From assembly GCA_009103225.1 (NCBI GenBank), contig RHPI01002533.1, forward strand, positions 1,005,758 through 1,046,660: a stretch of 40,903 bases of DNA, written 5' to 3'. The position numbers were made by a program, and so were the translations under genes. Of the stretch, positions 9,868 to 20,948 are shown piece by piece. The stretch is from Chlorokybus atmophyticus (lineage: Eukaryota; Streptophyta; Chlorokybophyceae; Chlorokybales; Chlorokybaceae). The first letter of the stretch is position 1. Each line of letters begins with the position of its first letter. The notes under the pieces were generated by a model. It was not told the DNA's origin, made no database searches, and worked only from the letters and a program-made list of their open reading frames with translations.

Positions 9868-12233
9868 ATGGGCAGGAGCCTCGGCAGGCGGCGGCCTGTG
9901 CTTGACGAGGCAGCGTTGCTGGAGTTCCTGGCCGAGCGGGGCTACAAGGAGGTCCACGCCACTACCATCTGGAGGTCCGCTTGCTTGCTTTTGATCTGTC
10001 CCATGCTGCACTCTGTCGCCTTACCAGCTGCACGCCGATGGAGTGTTGTGCGGCACACCGCACACGACGCTAGAGTGGCACCAACGCACTGCTACTTTCT
10101 CAACAGCAAATAGAATACAACATACAACCCCCATTGCACAGCTCAGAAGTTGTGAAATTCGCACCTCATGTAATGCACAACTCTGGCGGTGCCTCCAAAC
10201 CGGTAGATGTTCCCATCCGTCAATGGCAGCTACGTATATCAGAATTGCGCACTTACTCCTGCCTTAGGTTGCAGCCGAACGGAAATCTATACCGTCGTAG
10301 CTGTCACAACGTTGGGTGGCACTGCAGGCACAATGACAGACGTTGTGATGTGTTGCAGTGCTATATGATCAAGCGCTTGCGATGCTGAAGTCAATTGCAT
10401 TACGAAGTTGACGTGAGGCATGTTTGTTTTACTCGATTTCTTTCTTCTTCAACAACACGCATGTGATCACGGAAATCACCATGACATCGCACGAAGTCAT
10501 GGCAAACATACCTCAATGCGGCAGCAAACTGTAGTCCACTGCTTGCCACCAATACTGTACAAGCTGTCAACTCGCTTCATTTCCAGGCAGTCCAACATGA
10601 CTGCCAACTGCAAGCTAATTTTGAAATGTGCGAGACTGCATGCCTTTGCTCACGCTCTTTCTGCAGCCACGTCATAAGGAACAACTATGACGTGCAGCTC
10701 CAGGACATACCCGGTCTTTCTCGGCAGCTGGCAGCAGACTTGCCGTTGCACTTTGACGTGCTGACGTCCATCGTGGCAACACAGCAAACAAGCGCGGATG
10801 GCACGACGACCAAGCTGCTTGTCACGCTGCAGGATGGCATGCAGGTGGAGGCGGTCATAATGCGGTATGACCCGTCTGCTGGCAAGTATGCTGGCGGCCA
10901 GCGCGGGGGTGGACCGCGCGCCACCCTGTGTGTATCCTCACAGGTGAGCCATCAGTGCACTGAACTGGTCCAGATCTACTGAACAGTGGAACACTGGAGC
11001 AATGTGGTGATTTGCTTGTGATATTGCACAACAGATTGGCTGCAAGATGGCCTGCACATTCTGCGCTACAGGGACAATGGGCCTGAAGGTGCGGACAGTT
11101 GGTGTAAATATGTGTCGTGTGCACAGTTGATGGATGTGTATGCTTGGCTGCGTCTGTGTTTAGCCAATAAGACAGTCCATCTTGCATGCTTTGCATGCGT
11201 CAACCAGTCCTTGTTTTCCTGTGCTGGCAGGGTAATCTTCTTGCTGGAGAGATACTGGAGCAGCTGGTGCATGCAAGGCGACTGGCACCCATCCGCAACA
11301 TTTGCTTCATGGGTATGGGTGAACCTTTCAACAACTACGCCTCGGTTACTGCTGCAATCAGAGCCATGACTGACCCTCGGCGGTGAGCACTCTGTAAGTA
11401 GCCATTGCATGTACACCGTACTACACTGCATTGGCCCAAGAGAGTTGTACACGTTTCACGGGCAGGCTCATGAGCGTTCATTGCGCAGGTTTGGCCTATC
11501 ACCTGCACACATCACGGTGTCGACAGTTGGGGTTGCACCGCGGATGCGACAGTTGACACTAGATGCTCCCGGCGTGCGCTTAGCCGTCTCATTGCACGCG
11601 CCCTCACAACCGCTGAGGCAGCAACTGGTGCCCACAGCGACCGCGTACCCCCTCACACAGATCATGCAGGCCATGGACGACTACACGTCTGCCAGGTTCG
11701 GGGCTACAGACTGCTTAGATGAGATTGTCTTGTTGAGTCTGTGCTGCATATGATGTGATACTGACTTCTCTGCCAATATTCTGTGCTGCAGTGGACATGG
11801 CGTGTTTGTTGAGTATGTCATGTTGAATGGCGTTAATGACTCCGCTGCACATGCCCATGAGCTTGGTGCGCTGTTGTCAACCCGTAACGTGGTACGTGCT
11901 AATTGTTTAGCATGCGTCCACCTACCTTATGTGATGTCCTACTCTCTGCTTCTCTTGAGGCACGCTGGCCTGTCGCTGCAGGTTGTCAATCTCATTCCTT
12001 ACAACCCAACCACGGTTGACTCAGTATATCAGGCTAGCTCTTCTGATGCCGTGCTCGAGTTTCAAAGCATTGTGCGCGGCACGTACAGTATACATACCAC
12101 CGTGAGGCAAGAGATGGGAAGGGACATCGCTGGCGCATGCGGACAACTTGTGGTTGGAGACAAGCAGAGTTCAGAACAGAGTATGGATATAGAAGAGCTT
12201 GGCAGGACACATCGTACAGCTGTCTGTTGCTAG
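9868..12233 (+). CDS. RlmN-family radical SAM RNA methyltransferase
   Basis: Exons 9868-9974, 10667-10943, 11035-11088, 11231-11382, 11489-11695, 11792-11891 and 11982-12233 give 382 residues. The radical-SAM cluster motif is GCKMACTFC (Cys131, Cys135, Cys138). The two methylation cysteines of RlmN are also in place: Cys124 in TLCVSSQ and Cys352 in DIAGACGQL. Other family signatures are CFMGMGEPFNNY, VSTVGVAPRM, LAVSLHAPSQPLRQQLVP and VFVEYVMLNGVNDS. RlmN methylates C2 of adenosine in 23S rRNA and some tRNAs; in plants and algae the enzyme is thought to be of bacterial origin. No clear organelle-targeting peptide precedes the conserved region (MGRSLGRRRPVLDEAAL), although it is Arg-rich. The start at 9868 is the only ATG before the conserved block. 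Intron 1 is unusually long (692 nt). The RNA target is not known. Confidence 0.93.
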
Positions 12234-12306
12234 CGCCGTCGTATCAATGTGGAGGCTGTGCATGTTGTAAGGCTAGAATCAAGTTGCATGGTGCACAGGT
12301 AGTCTC

Positions 12307-12356
12307 GTGTAACTGAGCATGATCAGTGCAACTGCACTGATCATGCTCAGTTACAC
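12307..12356. repeat. Perfect 24-bp hairpin downstream of RlmN-like gene
   Basis: The arms 12307-12330 and 12333-12356 are exact reverse complements of 24 nt with a 2-nt loop. The hairpin starts 74 nt after the RlmN-like stop codon and about 400 nt from the 3' end of the convergent F-box gene. It therefore probably lies in the 3' UTR or just beyond. It may be an RNA-processing hairpin, a small-RNA source or a foldback insertion. Confidence 0.9.
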
Positions 12357-12754
12357 CTCAATTTGGCTGCTATCCTGGAGCTCTTGGTGGAGCGCAAGTC
12401 ACACCAGCAGTACTAACTATGCATTCCTCCTTGTGGTGCAGGCAATGTCAGTTCACCATTGTTTTCATATTGTCCAGGAAAACGCATGACAAGCAGTTTC
12501 AGTCAGTCAGTTTGAACAGCTATGTGCTCGCTTTTACACAAGCAGCGGTACCCATGCACAACCATTCATGTGTCACACTTGCGGCCTTTGTTAATTCCAT
12601 GCAACAGGTAAAAGGTATGCACAACAGGTTAAAGCTACACAACAGCACGTGCCGAACAATTGCGCAGTTGAGCAGCAGCCAAGGTATACTGGTGAAGATG
12701 CAAGCCTCACCGCCAAGCACACTCGCAATCGATCCCAATGCATCAGGCAACTGC

Positions 12755-14268
12755 CTACGCGTTGAACTCGAGGACGCGACCCAGTAGCGGGCCAGTGTCT
12801 GAGTTCGAGGATGCGGGCGTCTTCAAGGCATCTTCAGGCGTTGAAAGAGCGAGGTCAGGCGGGGTTGGAGACGAAGGTGTACTTTGCAACCGCTGTTGCA
12901 ACAGCTTCTTCGTGATGTTGTGTCGCCGGAAGTGGCGCATGCGCCTGAGAGGAGCAGGAGGGACCCTTACGCTGCCCGAGTCACACTCGCTGCGTGTGTG
13001 GGAAAAGTTGCGTGAGCACAACATTACATGCAGTCAGTTGATTCAGTCATCACAGCTTGGGGAGTGTTATCGTGGAACTCTGTACCGGGTGGATGTATTA
13101 CCTTTCTGATATTGAAGCTGCCGGCAAGAGCGCTAGCGGTGATACGTCCTTGGGCTGTTGTGATTGCTGTTCTGTCCGCTGATCGTGCAGACGATGCTGG
13201 TGATGATGAGAATGGTGATGGTGATGATGGTGGTGGTCTCGGGCCGGCGTCAAGTAGTTGAAGTGCATGGCCATAGCTACGCAGGCCTGCACGGTATGGG
13301 CAGACTTGTGAGTTGGGAAAGTATACTGAGTTGTACACCACCACTGTAACAACGCGTCATATGCATACACACATAGCAGTTCACGTACTGCTTCGTGCAT
13401 CTGCCTGCATGTCACCAGGAGCGGAGCAAGCTCGTCGTGGTGGAGAAAGCACGTTATGCGCACCTGCAACCATCGACACCGTCAAAAAGAGTTCCCAATA
13501 CGGAAGTTTTTAAACCTCAGCAAGCAGCCTAGATCAGACATGCATGATATAGTGTATGCAATGACAGCAGCTGTGCAAAACGCAACTTACCAACAGCTCA
13601 GCAGGCAACGACAGCAGCAGGCAGCTTTCACTGTGTTTACTCCTCACATGCGTGTTGGTGGCCTCTTTCCCAAGCTCTGTTTCGGCATCATCTACTCTGC
13701 GGCTTCGTTTGCGTTGCGGGCAGGGATGACTGTCTCTGCCACTGCCACTTGCATTACCATCATCGCTACTGCTTGGAAGCAGCAGCGGGTCATACTGCTG
13801 AGCAGCATCATATGCTGCTACGCGCTTGCGCTTGGCGTGTGGCAGAGGAAGTGGGAACGGCAGTGGGAAAGGCGCCTCTCCTCCTGCACGCTGGAAGCGA
13901 GAAGCACTGAAGCGCAGCGCCGCAGGGTTGAAGTACTGCTTCAGCGCTCCAGGCCTGAGGTACAGCTTCACACGGCCCGCAGTGGAGTTGCTGCTGCTCG
14001 TGCCAGCTGTGACGGCAGGCGACGGCGATGGAAGCGGCGGCCGCAACGACGAGTACTGACCTGAGCCTGAGGTGTTCCTACCAGCGGCGGGCGTAGCCGC
14101 CTGCCAGCTGCCGCCTCCTGCCGGCGCCGACTTGGACCGTGCCAGGCCGGCGGAGGGCAGCAGCAGCGGAGGCGGCGGTGCAGCACCGGGCGTAGCGGTG
14201 GAAGCGTGAAGCTGGCTCATCCGGCCTGTGCCCATGGCCAAGCCCTCTAACCCAGCCGCCCCTACCAT
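12755..14268 (-). CDS. F-box protein, plant FBS type
   Basis: Exons 14268-13591, 13463-13389, 13286-13102 and 12989-12755 join in phase to give 390 residues. The F-box spans about residues 216-262 (LLLSLPAELL, VRITCFLHHDELAPLLVTCR, QMHEA, AMAMHFNYLTP). The closing HFNYLTP block is the signature of the plant stress-induced FBS F-box family, where it reads close to HFAYSTP. F-box proteins couple Skp1-Cullin-Rbx ligases to substrates; the substrate is unknown. The first 215 residues are low complexity, with Ser/Pro/Ala runs and a basic patch, HAKRKR, that could be a nuclear signal. A histidine run follows the F-box in exon 3. A conserved-looking basic segment, LRRMRHFRRHNITKKLLQQR, lies near the C-terminus. 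It is longer than Arabidopsis FBS1. Confidence 0.82.
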
Positions 14269-14619
14269 TGCGGCACCAGACCAGGCGCACCTCCCCTCAA
14301 TTGGCTAGAAACACCCCGCAGCAGACCCGGCGGCAGACACCAACCCGCAGCGCTCAAAACCGCCTACAACTATGCAGTCCACAACACTCCACACTCCGGC
14401 TGTACTTGTTGTACTCGTTCCCAAACGCTGTTCCCCACGCTCACCTGTCCACCAACGCCGCCGCCGCCCACACCGACAACAAGACTGTTATTAGGGTTGC
14501 ACAGTTTGAATTTTCAAATCGACTCGCCCCAAGAGAGGAAGCACGCCGATATTCTGGAAGCTTCCGCGCCGGAGTCCCGGATTTGCTCGCATCAACCGGA
14601 TGCAGTTTGATTTGCATTC
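14269..14619. promoter_or_regulatory. Divergent intergenic region, F-box / unknown gene
   Basis: 351 bp separate divergent start codons at 14268 (minus) and 14620 (plus). The sequence is CA-rich toward the F-box gene. A short AT-rich stretch (about 14485-14525) lies nearer the plus-strand gene. No specific regulatory motif was assigned. Confidence 0.5.
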
Positions 14620-17055
14620 ATGGCGCTTTTCGAGGGTAACCGTTGTCAGCCGCAGCAGCATTTCCGAAGGGTTCAGGACTCCATTCGAGCCTTTGGACTT
14701 GTTGTGGGACCAGCCGCGCAGAGATATTTTTCCTTAACGGACGAGGATATCATTGTCAGCGCAGATGTCTTTCTGTCGATTGAGGTGGATGGCGGCAGCA
14801 ACAACCAAGGCAAGGTCTACGTGGACGACTGTGGTGACAGCTCCGCGGCGGTGACGGCGGTGGCGATGGCGATGACGGCGACGTCAGCGTCTACGTCCGC
14901 CGCAACATGCTTCGCGGCTTCCTTGCCCGCCCGTCCCGCCAGGCACGGAGCAACGGCGCACGCACGGGCCCGCAGGCGACAGCGGCAGCAGGGTAAGCTT
15001 GCCATTGCTGCTGAGAATTGCGCACAATGCAGCAAGCTGCTGTGATTGACACAGCAGTTTGCTGCATTATGTATTTGCCATCTGTGGAAGTGTTGTTGCA
15101 CTCAAACGTAGCGTTACACATACAATTTTCCTGTAGTGACAAGTAAAATGCTGGGCATGTGGGTGGTAACAACCCTGCATGCCTGGTAGCAGTTAGGGCT
15201 TTGCTGGAGAGCAACGGGGGATTGGCGACGAAGACTGTCGCAGGGGAGAAGCATGCTGAGAACGGCGAGAGGTTTGCCACATCAACCACAACAACCCCAA
15301 GAGTTGCCACTAGGAAAAGCAGCAACACCTATGCAGCAAATGAGCCTTGTGCGTCCGGTCTTGTGACGGCGGTGCAGCGCGTGCGCAGCGACGCCGCCAT
15401 CCTTGCCAAAGGTGTTCGGGGCCTGGACGCTTGCATCCGCGCTGAGTACATGCACCTTGCCAGGTACATTGTCATCACACACTGCTCGCCTAGAATTGCA
15501 GGTCCTCGTGGTTTCAGCAGCACTGCATTGCTTTCCGTGACATGTTAATTGCTTGTTGCTTGTCCTGCGGACCCAAGTGCAGTCATTGTTTTCCGTGGAG
15601 CAGCAGAACTGCAGTTCGCATATGTCTGCATGACGGGCCGCATTGTCAAAACACAGCATCAGCTTGTTGCCCCAAGGGTTGTAATTGGCGTTTGCTTAGC
15701 AGGATTTGATAGTGTAAGCTGAGCAGCAACTTGTTGTGGTGATGTTGTGCAGCGAGTTGCTGCGTCTGGATCATCGAGCACGGGAGGATACACTCAAAGT
15801 TGACGCTCGCGCTCGTCATGACACGCTAAGGCTGCGCTACATTGCGTTGGTGAGTGGTCGCAACTGCAATTGTAACATGCACACTCGCACGCATGCACGC
15901 GGGCACGCACTTGCTTCAACATCGTGTTTTCTGCGCGCAGGGGTTGACTGAGACTGCACAGTTGGGGCTTGGGCAGGCAGCAGCGGAGCATTGGAACAAT
16001 GGGGCATTAGAGGTAAGAATAGGAAAAATCTTGAGTAGTTGATAATTGTATTACGCATTGGAAACAGAACTGTCATAAGTGATGCGATGTCGGAACTAAA
16101 ACATGAAACATTGGCATAAAATGTGGCCGGAAAACATGGTTATGCCAAGCTTTTACTCAGCTGCTTCACGTTGGATGCGTGCAATACTCTGAGCGCAATT
16201 TTGCAGGCTGATTTGCGGTTGGCGGATGTCAGGGCCCGCAGGCGAGCAATGGAGGATGCATACACGGCAGTGCAGGTTTGAGTAACAGCATATAACAAGA
16301 AACAAGCAGGAGTAGCAGCAAGGTGCTTGCGCTTGCGCTTTCTCTTGCTGGAGTGACATACTCCTGTCTGCAGTCTATCCGGCAAGTTCACCAAGCAATG
16401 GTTGAGTTGGTAAGAGTGCGGGCGAAGAGTCTGGTAGAGGAGCTATGGCGAGCAACAGCCACACACGCAGCCATCATCAATAGTTCTCAACGACCCGCAC
16501 GGCCGCGAGTTGGTGAGGGGGTGGCCGCAGCGTCCCCAACAGATATTGAGTCTGCTTGGCAGCACATGCTCGCGGCCGTGTCAGTAGCGGACAGCTACGA
16601 TGCCAGCAACACGTCGTTCGACACAGAAGAGATTGAGCTGGTGCTGGCTGCATTGATGGACTTGGGCGCTGTGGACAGTGCACGCGGAGCGGTGAGAGCG
16701 AGTTGCATTGTCTAGCTCAGTGCAATTGGTGGTATGCATGCATGCTCGCTTGTGCGCGTGTGTATGTGTGCGTTGGGAAGACATAGTCTGGTACTGCATG
16801 AGTGACATTATCACTCTTGATCAGGTGTTGGTGTCGGAGTGTGCCAAGTCACCGGATGCTGTCACGCGCAGGGTGTTAGCGGAGGCGTTGGGTTCCGCCC
16901 CCTCTCCAGCCGTGTTGGGCAACATCGGCGTTGCCACACTGCAGCGGCTCGCAGAGGATCCCGACCAGCTCGTCTCGAGCACGGCTGCCGCGGCGCTCGA
17001 GCGGTTCCGTCAGTGGTATGCCAACCCTGGTGATGGGTTGACATTCAACCTGTAG
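14620..17055 (+). CDS. Unrecognised mostly helical protein, Ala/Arg-rich
   Basis: Exons 14620-14992, 15193-15463, 15753-15849, 15941-16012, 16207-16275, 16374-16691 and 16825-17055 join in phase to 476 residues. I do not recognise the family. The start, MALFEGNRCQPQQHFRRVQD, is followed by a compact segment (IRAFGLVVGPAAQRYF, DEDIIVSADVFLSIE). The middle (exons 3-6) is charged, probably coiled coil: LRLDHRAREDTLKVDARARH, DLRLADVRARRRAMEDAY, VELVRVRAKSLVEELWRA. The C-terminal 90 residues resemble short helical repeats, possibly ARM/HEAT-like (DAVTRRVLAEALG, TLQRLAEDPDQLVSSTAAAA). Exon 1 is uncertain: a 56-nt intron at 14785-14840 with the exon 2 start at 15197 is also in frame. That model replaces low-complexity residues with GDVSVYVRRNMLRGFLARP, which looks more like a folded protein. 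Function unknown. Confidence 0.7.
15026..15068. repeat. 19-bp hairpin in intron 1 of unknown gene
   Basis: The arms 15026-15044 and 15050-15068 are reverse complements with one mismatch and a 5-nt loop. They lie inside the first intron (14993-15192) of the unrecognised gene. It is a candidate small-RNA hairpin or decayed foldback element. Confidence 0.75.
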
Positions 17056-18735
17056 CAATGTTGGATGGCGTGCTGGCCTGTGTAGAGGTAGTGAGGGCGT
17101 TGGGGGGCAGCGGATTGAGTGAGCAACTGCTTGTGCGCTTGCTACAACCATGTATATAAGCTACAGTTTAGTATGAATAAGGTAGTGTTGTGCTGCAGTG
17201 AAGTCAAGTTCCCAATGTGGTGTGTGGATTTCTGCACGTGTACACAAAGCGTAGGCTACTATGCTACCGATGCTACCGCATGCATGGTGTGATAGTCGCA
17301 TGCAACAGCCAACACACGCTCAACACATCAACACAGGGGAGCAGTAGTGGTAGGGGTAGAGGTCGGCGTGGTAGATGGCACGTGCATGGTTGAGCCCAGT
17401 AATCGAGTTGGTGAGTAGTTGTGCTGCTGTTAGCTTGCATGTGAACATGGTATTTGTGACCTTGCATGAACAAAATCCCCATTCCTTCTTTTATACATTG
17501 GCAGTGTACAACCATCATCGGGTTGATATACACTACATCCTTGACTATCACATTGCTACTATCTAGCCTACCCTGTCAAACATGCATGCACACGTGATGC
17601 GTCGCATTTTCCTGCCCATAGTGTGTGGTGTGCGTGCAGATGTACATGGCAATGTGACACTACAACATACGTGTTTAATAAGACTTTCACCATAAGGCAG
17701 CTGTTTATTGTTGGCTACAACATATCTCTGCTTCACATGCCATGTATATGTGTACATGCTGTAGTAGTTCGTAAAGATGTTAAATTTATGTACAGAGCTT
17801 TGGTACAAGTTAGTCTACGCCCTCAAAGAGAACAGTTTATTGTTCATTTGTTTATGCTCTTTAAATGGTTGATCTACTGGTGTTTGAGAGCATCAACATG
17901 CTATTGCCGCAAGTATGCCCATCGTCACACGCCCATGACGTCGCGCGCATCACACCATTGCGCTCGTTACGCTGCATCCGCGTCACACGTCGCCATCACG
18001 CCCTGTTCATCCGGCTCATCATGCCTTATGCCATACCCGTCACGCGCTATTCCTCTAACCTTGGGATATTGCTCACCAAAACTTGCAAAAATTACATGAC
18101 ATAAAAAAATGCTCTTCGCGGTTAAGCATACTCTCGTCAGCACCAACACCTAAATATTGGTGTCTATTTGTATGTATTTTTTCCGTAATCTCATATTGTT
18201 TGCTTTTAGCTGGGTTATTCTCCTGGAGCGAAGTCTTTAGCGAGCCCTCCTTAACCCGGGGTAGACCGTACAATGTCACAACAACACTTTAAAGGCACCA
18301 GCTGTTTCGCTCTCATGTCCATGCTCGTACTTGCATGATACCTCCGCATCAACCAATAAACCAACAGCAACTGCAAGAAATTAAAAATGTGTATGTAACC
18401 ACTACACGCGCATAACACTGCATGAGTCATGCTATCTTAGTGCGCAAATTGCTGCCTATCACCTGACCCACACACATCACACGGTGTCAAGCGTGTACAC
18501 ATGCCCTCACCATCATCTCAACCCCAACCCTAACCCATCTATGCGAGCACCGCGTCCACCTCAATTGTCGGGGGCCCTTAAGCTACCGGCCCTTGCTCAG
18601 GCACTGCCGAACCTGCAGCTCCTCGCCTTATGATGGCCATCGCCCTCGCCCGCTGCAATGTGCAAAATGCGCGATGTCTGCAGATGCATGCACGAACCGC
18701 ATTGATAGCACCACTCATCACCACACTCGCAGTAA

Positions 18736-18772
18736 GTTGAGGGCCTCACTAGCGGCTAGTGAGGCTCTCAAC
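18736..18772. repeat. 18-bp near-perfect hairpin, intergenic
   Basis: The arms 18736-18753 and 18755-18772 are reverse complements with one mismatch and a single-base loop. No gene is close. Confidence 0.75.
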
Positions 18773-19436
18773 TGTGCCTTGCTTAATGCAAGCCACAATA
18801 GCTATATATATTGCAATGTTACCTTCAAGGCAGTTAGGCCAGCAGCTGCTAGCCCCAGATACGCGCATTGAAGTTTTAAAGTTACCGCTATATTGTAGTG
18901 TTGCTGGCCCAGCCTGACACGCACTTTACTGCCCACCTAATACAGAGTTGGAAGCGGCTCCAGCGTAGGTGATCGCTGTCCGGTTACTAGCATTGCCGTG
19001 TCGTGTGTGTAATTATTAGTGTGTATGGAGATTGTGGCGCAGTGAAGCATTACCGTACATTGCATTATAGTAGATATGCTGCCTGCAGTTGCAGCGCATA
19101 AGCCAACTGATGCCGGAAGATATAAAAGAAGCTAGACAGCCTGCTCATATCCAATCTCAGATTGCAGCCAGCACACAACTGTTACACATTTTTGGAAGGG
19201 AAAGCGTGCCAAAGTGCCAGATGTTGCAAGTTGACAAACGCTTTGCCGCAAGCGGTCTGGCTGGTCACGATACCCAAGGCAATGCGCACTAAGTGACTTT
19301 ACCAAAATTGTTGGATTGTTGCAGTGGCCTATATATGGTGTAGATCATGATATGTCATGCACGAACATGCGTACTTGTGGCACAGGCAATGATGCATAGC
19401 AGGGCAAGCAAAGCATGCACAACAAGCCGCGGCAGT

Positions 19437-19550
19437 TATTATTACACCCGGGGCCACCTATTTGCTACCTTGAGTGCTGCTATGTGCGATGCAATGGCAA
19501 TGCGGCAGGCAGTTGGCAGCAGGTAGCACTGGCTCAACCAACGTGAAGCG
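19437..19550. repeat. Diverged interspersed repeat, copy A
   Basis: It contains TTACACCCGGGGCCA, ATGTGCGATGCAATGGC, GCAGGCAGTTGGCAGCAGGT and TCAACCAACGTGA in that order. The same four blocks recur with nearly the same spacing at 20083-20190. This implies two old copies of one element of at least 110 bp. No coding potential or terminal repeats were seen. Confidence 0.65.
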
Positions 19551-20082
19551 CACACAAGTCGCCACGGTTAGCCCTTGAGTCGGCAGATACATGAACATCA
19601 AGCAGCAGCGGGTAGGCGTGATGTGGTATGTGGTGTACTCTATGCCGCCCGCCCCTTTCCTGCCACTCTCCCAACCTCATAGTGTTCTGACGGCGGTGCT
19701 TAGAGTTTGATGTCGCGCGCTTGGCAGAGTCCGCCGCCTCAGCGTAGTAGTTAGTCTGTTGCTCGTGTTCGTAATATGCTCTGCCATCCTCGGCTTGACA
19801 TCATCCAGTCTTGCGACATGGCTAGCGTTGTTGCTCCTTCAGCACTATGTATATGCAACTATATGCTCTACATGCATGACCGCTCGGAAAAACTTCATAG
19901 ACTTTATACAGCGGGTGGTAGGTGGAGTTTGTGAGCTATTCCCCCTAATCAAATTTTGTTCTAATTGCTTGTGCCTAGTGTTGCACAGGGTATGAGTCAT
20001 ATTGCAAACATGCAGTCAGTTTGTGCACACACACACACATGAACTACCAATGCAACTCAAGCGAACCAGCACAGCGCCACAC

Positions 20083-20190
20083 TTACATTACACCCGGGGC
20101 CATCACACTATCCTATTCTAAATGACATATGTGCAATGCAATGCCGTGAAGCAGGCAATAGCAGCAGGTAACATCAACCAACCTGAGTGC
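20083..20190. repeat. Diverged interspersed repeat, copy B
   Basis: It carries TTACACCCGGGGCCA, ATGTGCAATGCAATGCC, AGCAGGCAATAGCAGCAGGT and TCAACCAACCTGA, colinear with copy A at 19437-19550. Block spacing differs by only one base, which argues against chance. Confidence 0.65.
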
Positions 20191-20829
20191 ATAAGTGCTG
20201 CATTTGTTGTGCTGTTGTGTATTAGCTAGATAGTTTGCATAGGATATGCATCGTAGTCATCCCACAAACATGTGCATGTCTCTCATACCGTATAGACAGA
20301 CAGCATACCAGCATAGCATTCCATAAGCTAATGCACACTACATCTCAAGCAGAAACATGATACATCATGCTGAAACATATGTGCTCGACTATTGCATGCA
20401 CGCAACAGCGTCTGTGATTTCCTGTACGATCCATTCGATGTGTATGCACACTCAACCTGGTGAGTTCCGTGTTGCTAATCCTGATGTTGGAGCTCAAGGT
20501 GCATACGTATTGCTGTACGATCGCACCAAGCAACCATCAGACTAAGGATGTGACTACCTCTGCAAAACAAGAGCTAACGCCAACCAGACGATTCGAGCTA
20601 CACTTTTGAAGAAATCAGGAGCAAACAGGGCAACAAGATTGCAGGATGGAGGTTAGCTAAAGGTGGAGTGGCAGCGGTTGCAAGCTACACGGCAGCAGAA
20701 GTGTGAGAACGAGACATTTATTCAGGTGAACTACCTATACACTGCGCAGAGCGCAAGTAGCAGTAATCACCAGCCACGCTGGAACGTAGTACTAAAATAG
20801 ATAGTACATACATATACAGTACGTACATC

Positions 20830-20851
20830 GCGCACCAACTCGTTGGTGCGC
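20830..20851. repeat. 10-bp hairpin past the Ig-PH gene stop
   Basis: GCGCACCAAC (20830-20839) and GTTGGTGCGC (20842-20851) pair perfectly around a 2-nt loop. It lies about 100 nt downstream of the minus-strand stop at 20949, so probably in or near the 3' UTR. Confidence 0.6.
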
Positions 20852-20948
20852 TATACTCAACTCCATCCCGCTTCGTATCCTCCCCCTGGAAAAAACTCTA
20901 TGTATCCCAGCCTTAGACCCATCCCCACCCACGTGCTCACGCGCAGTC

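Larger units (their letters stand above)
17056..20948. other. Intergenic, no supported gene
   Basis: Nearly 3.9 kb between the unknown gene (ends 17055) and the 3' end of the Ig-PH gene (20949). Open frames up to 158 codons (17623-18099) show no family motif, no in-phase partner exons and no plausible domain composition. The stretch becomes AT-richer than the flanking genes. It holds a hairpin at 18736-18772, a diverged repeat pair near 19440 and 20085, and a hairpin at 20830-20851. Confidence 0.6.

Noticed and set aside
17623-18099. 158-codon plus-strand open frame
   Set aside because: Cys/His/Ser-rich composition with no domain, no partner exons and overlapping frames on both strands; looks like chance in AT-rich intergenic DNA.
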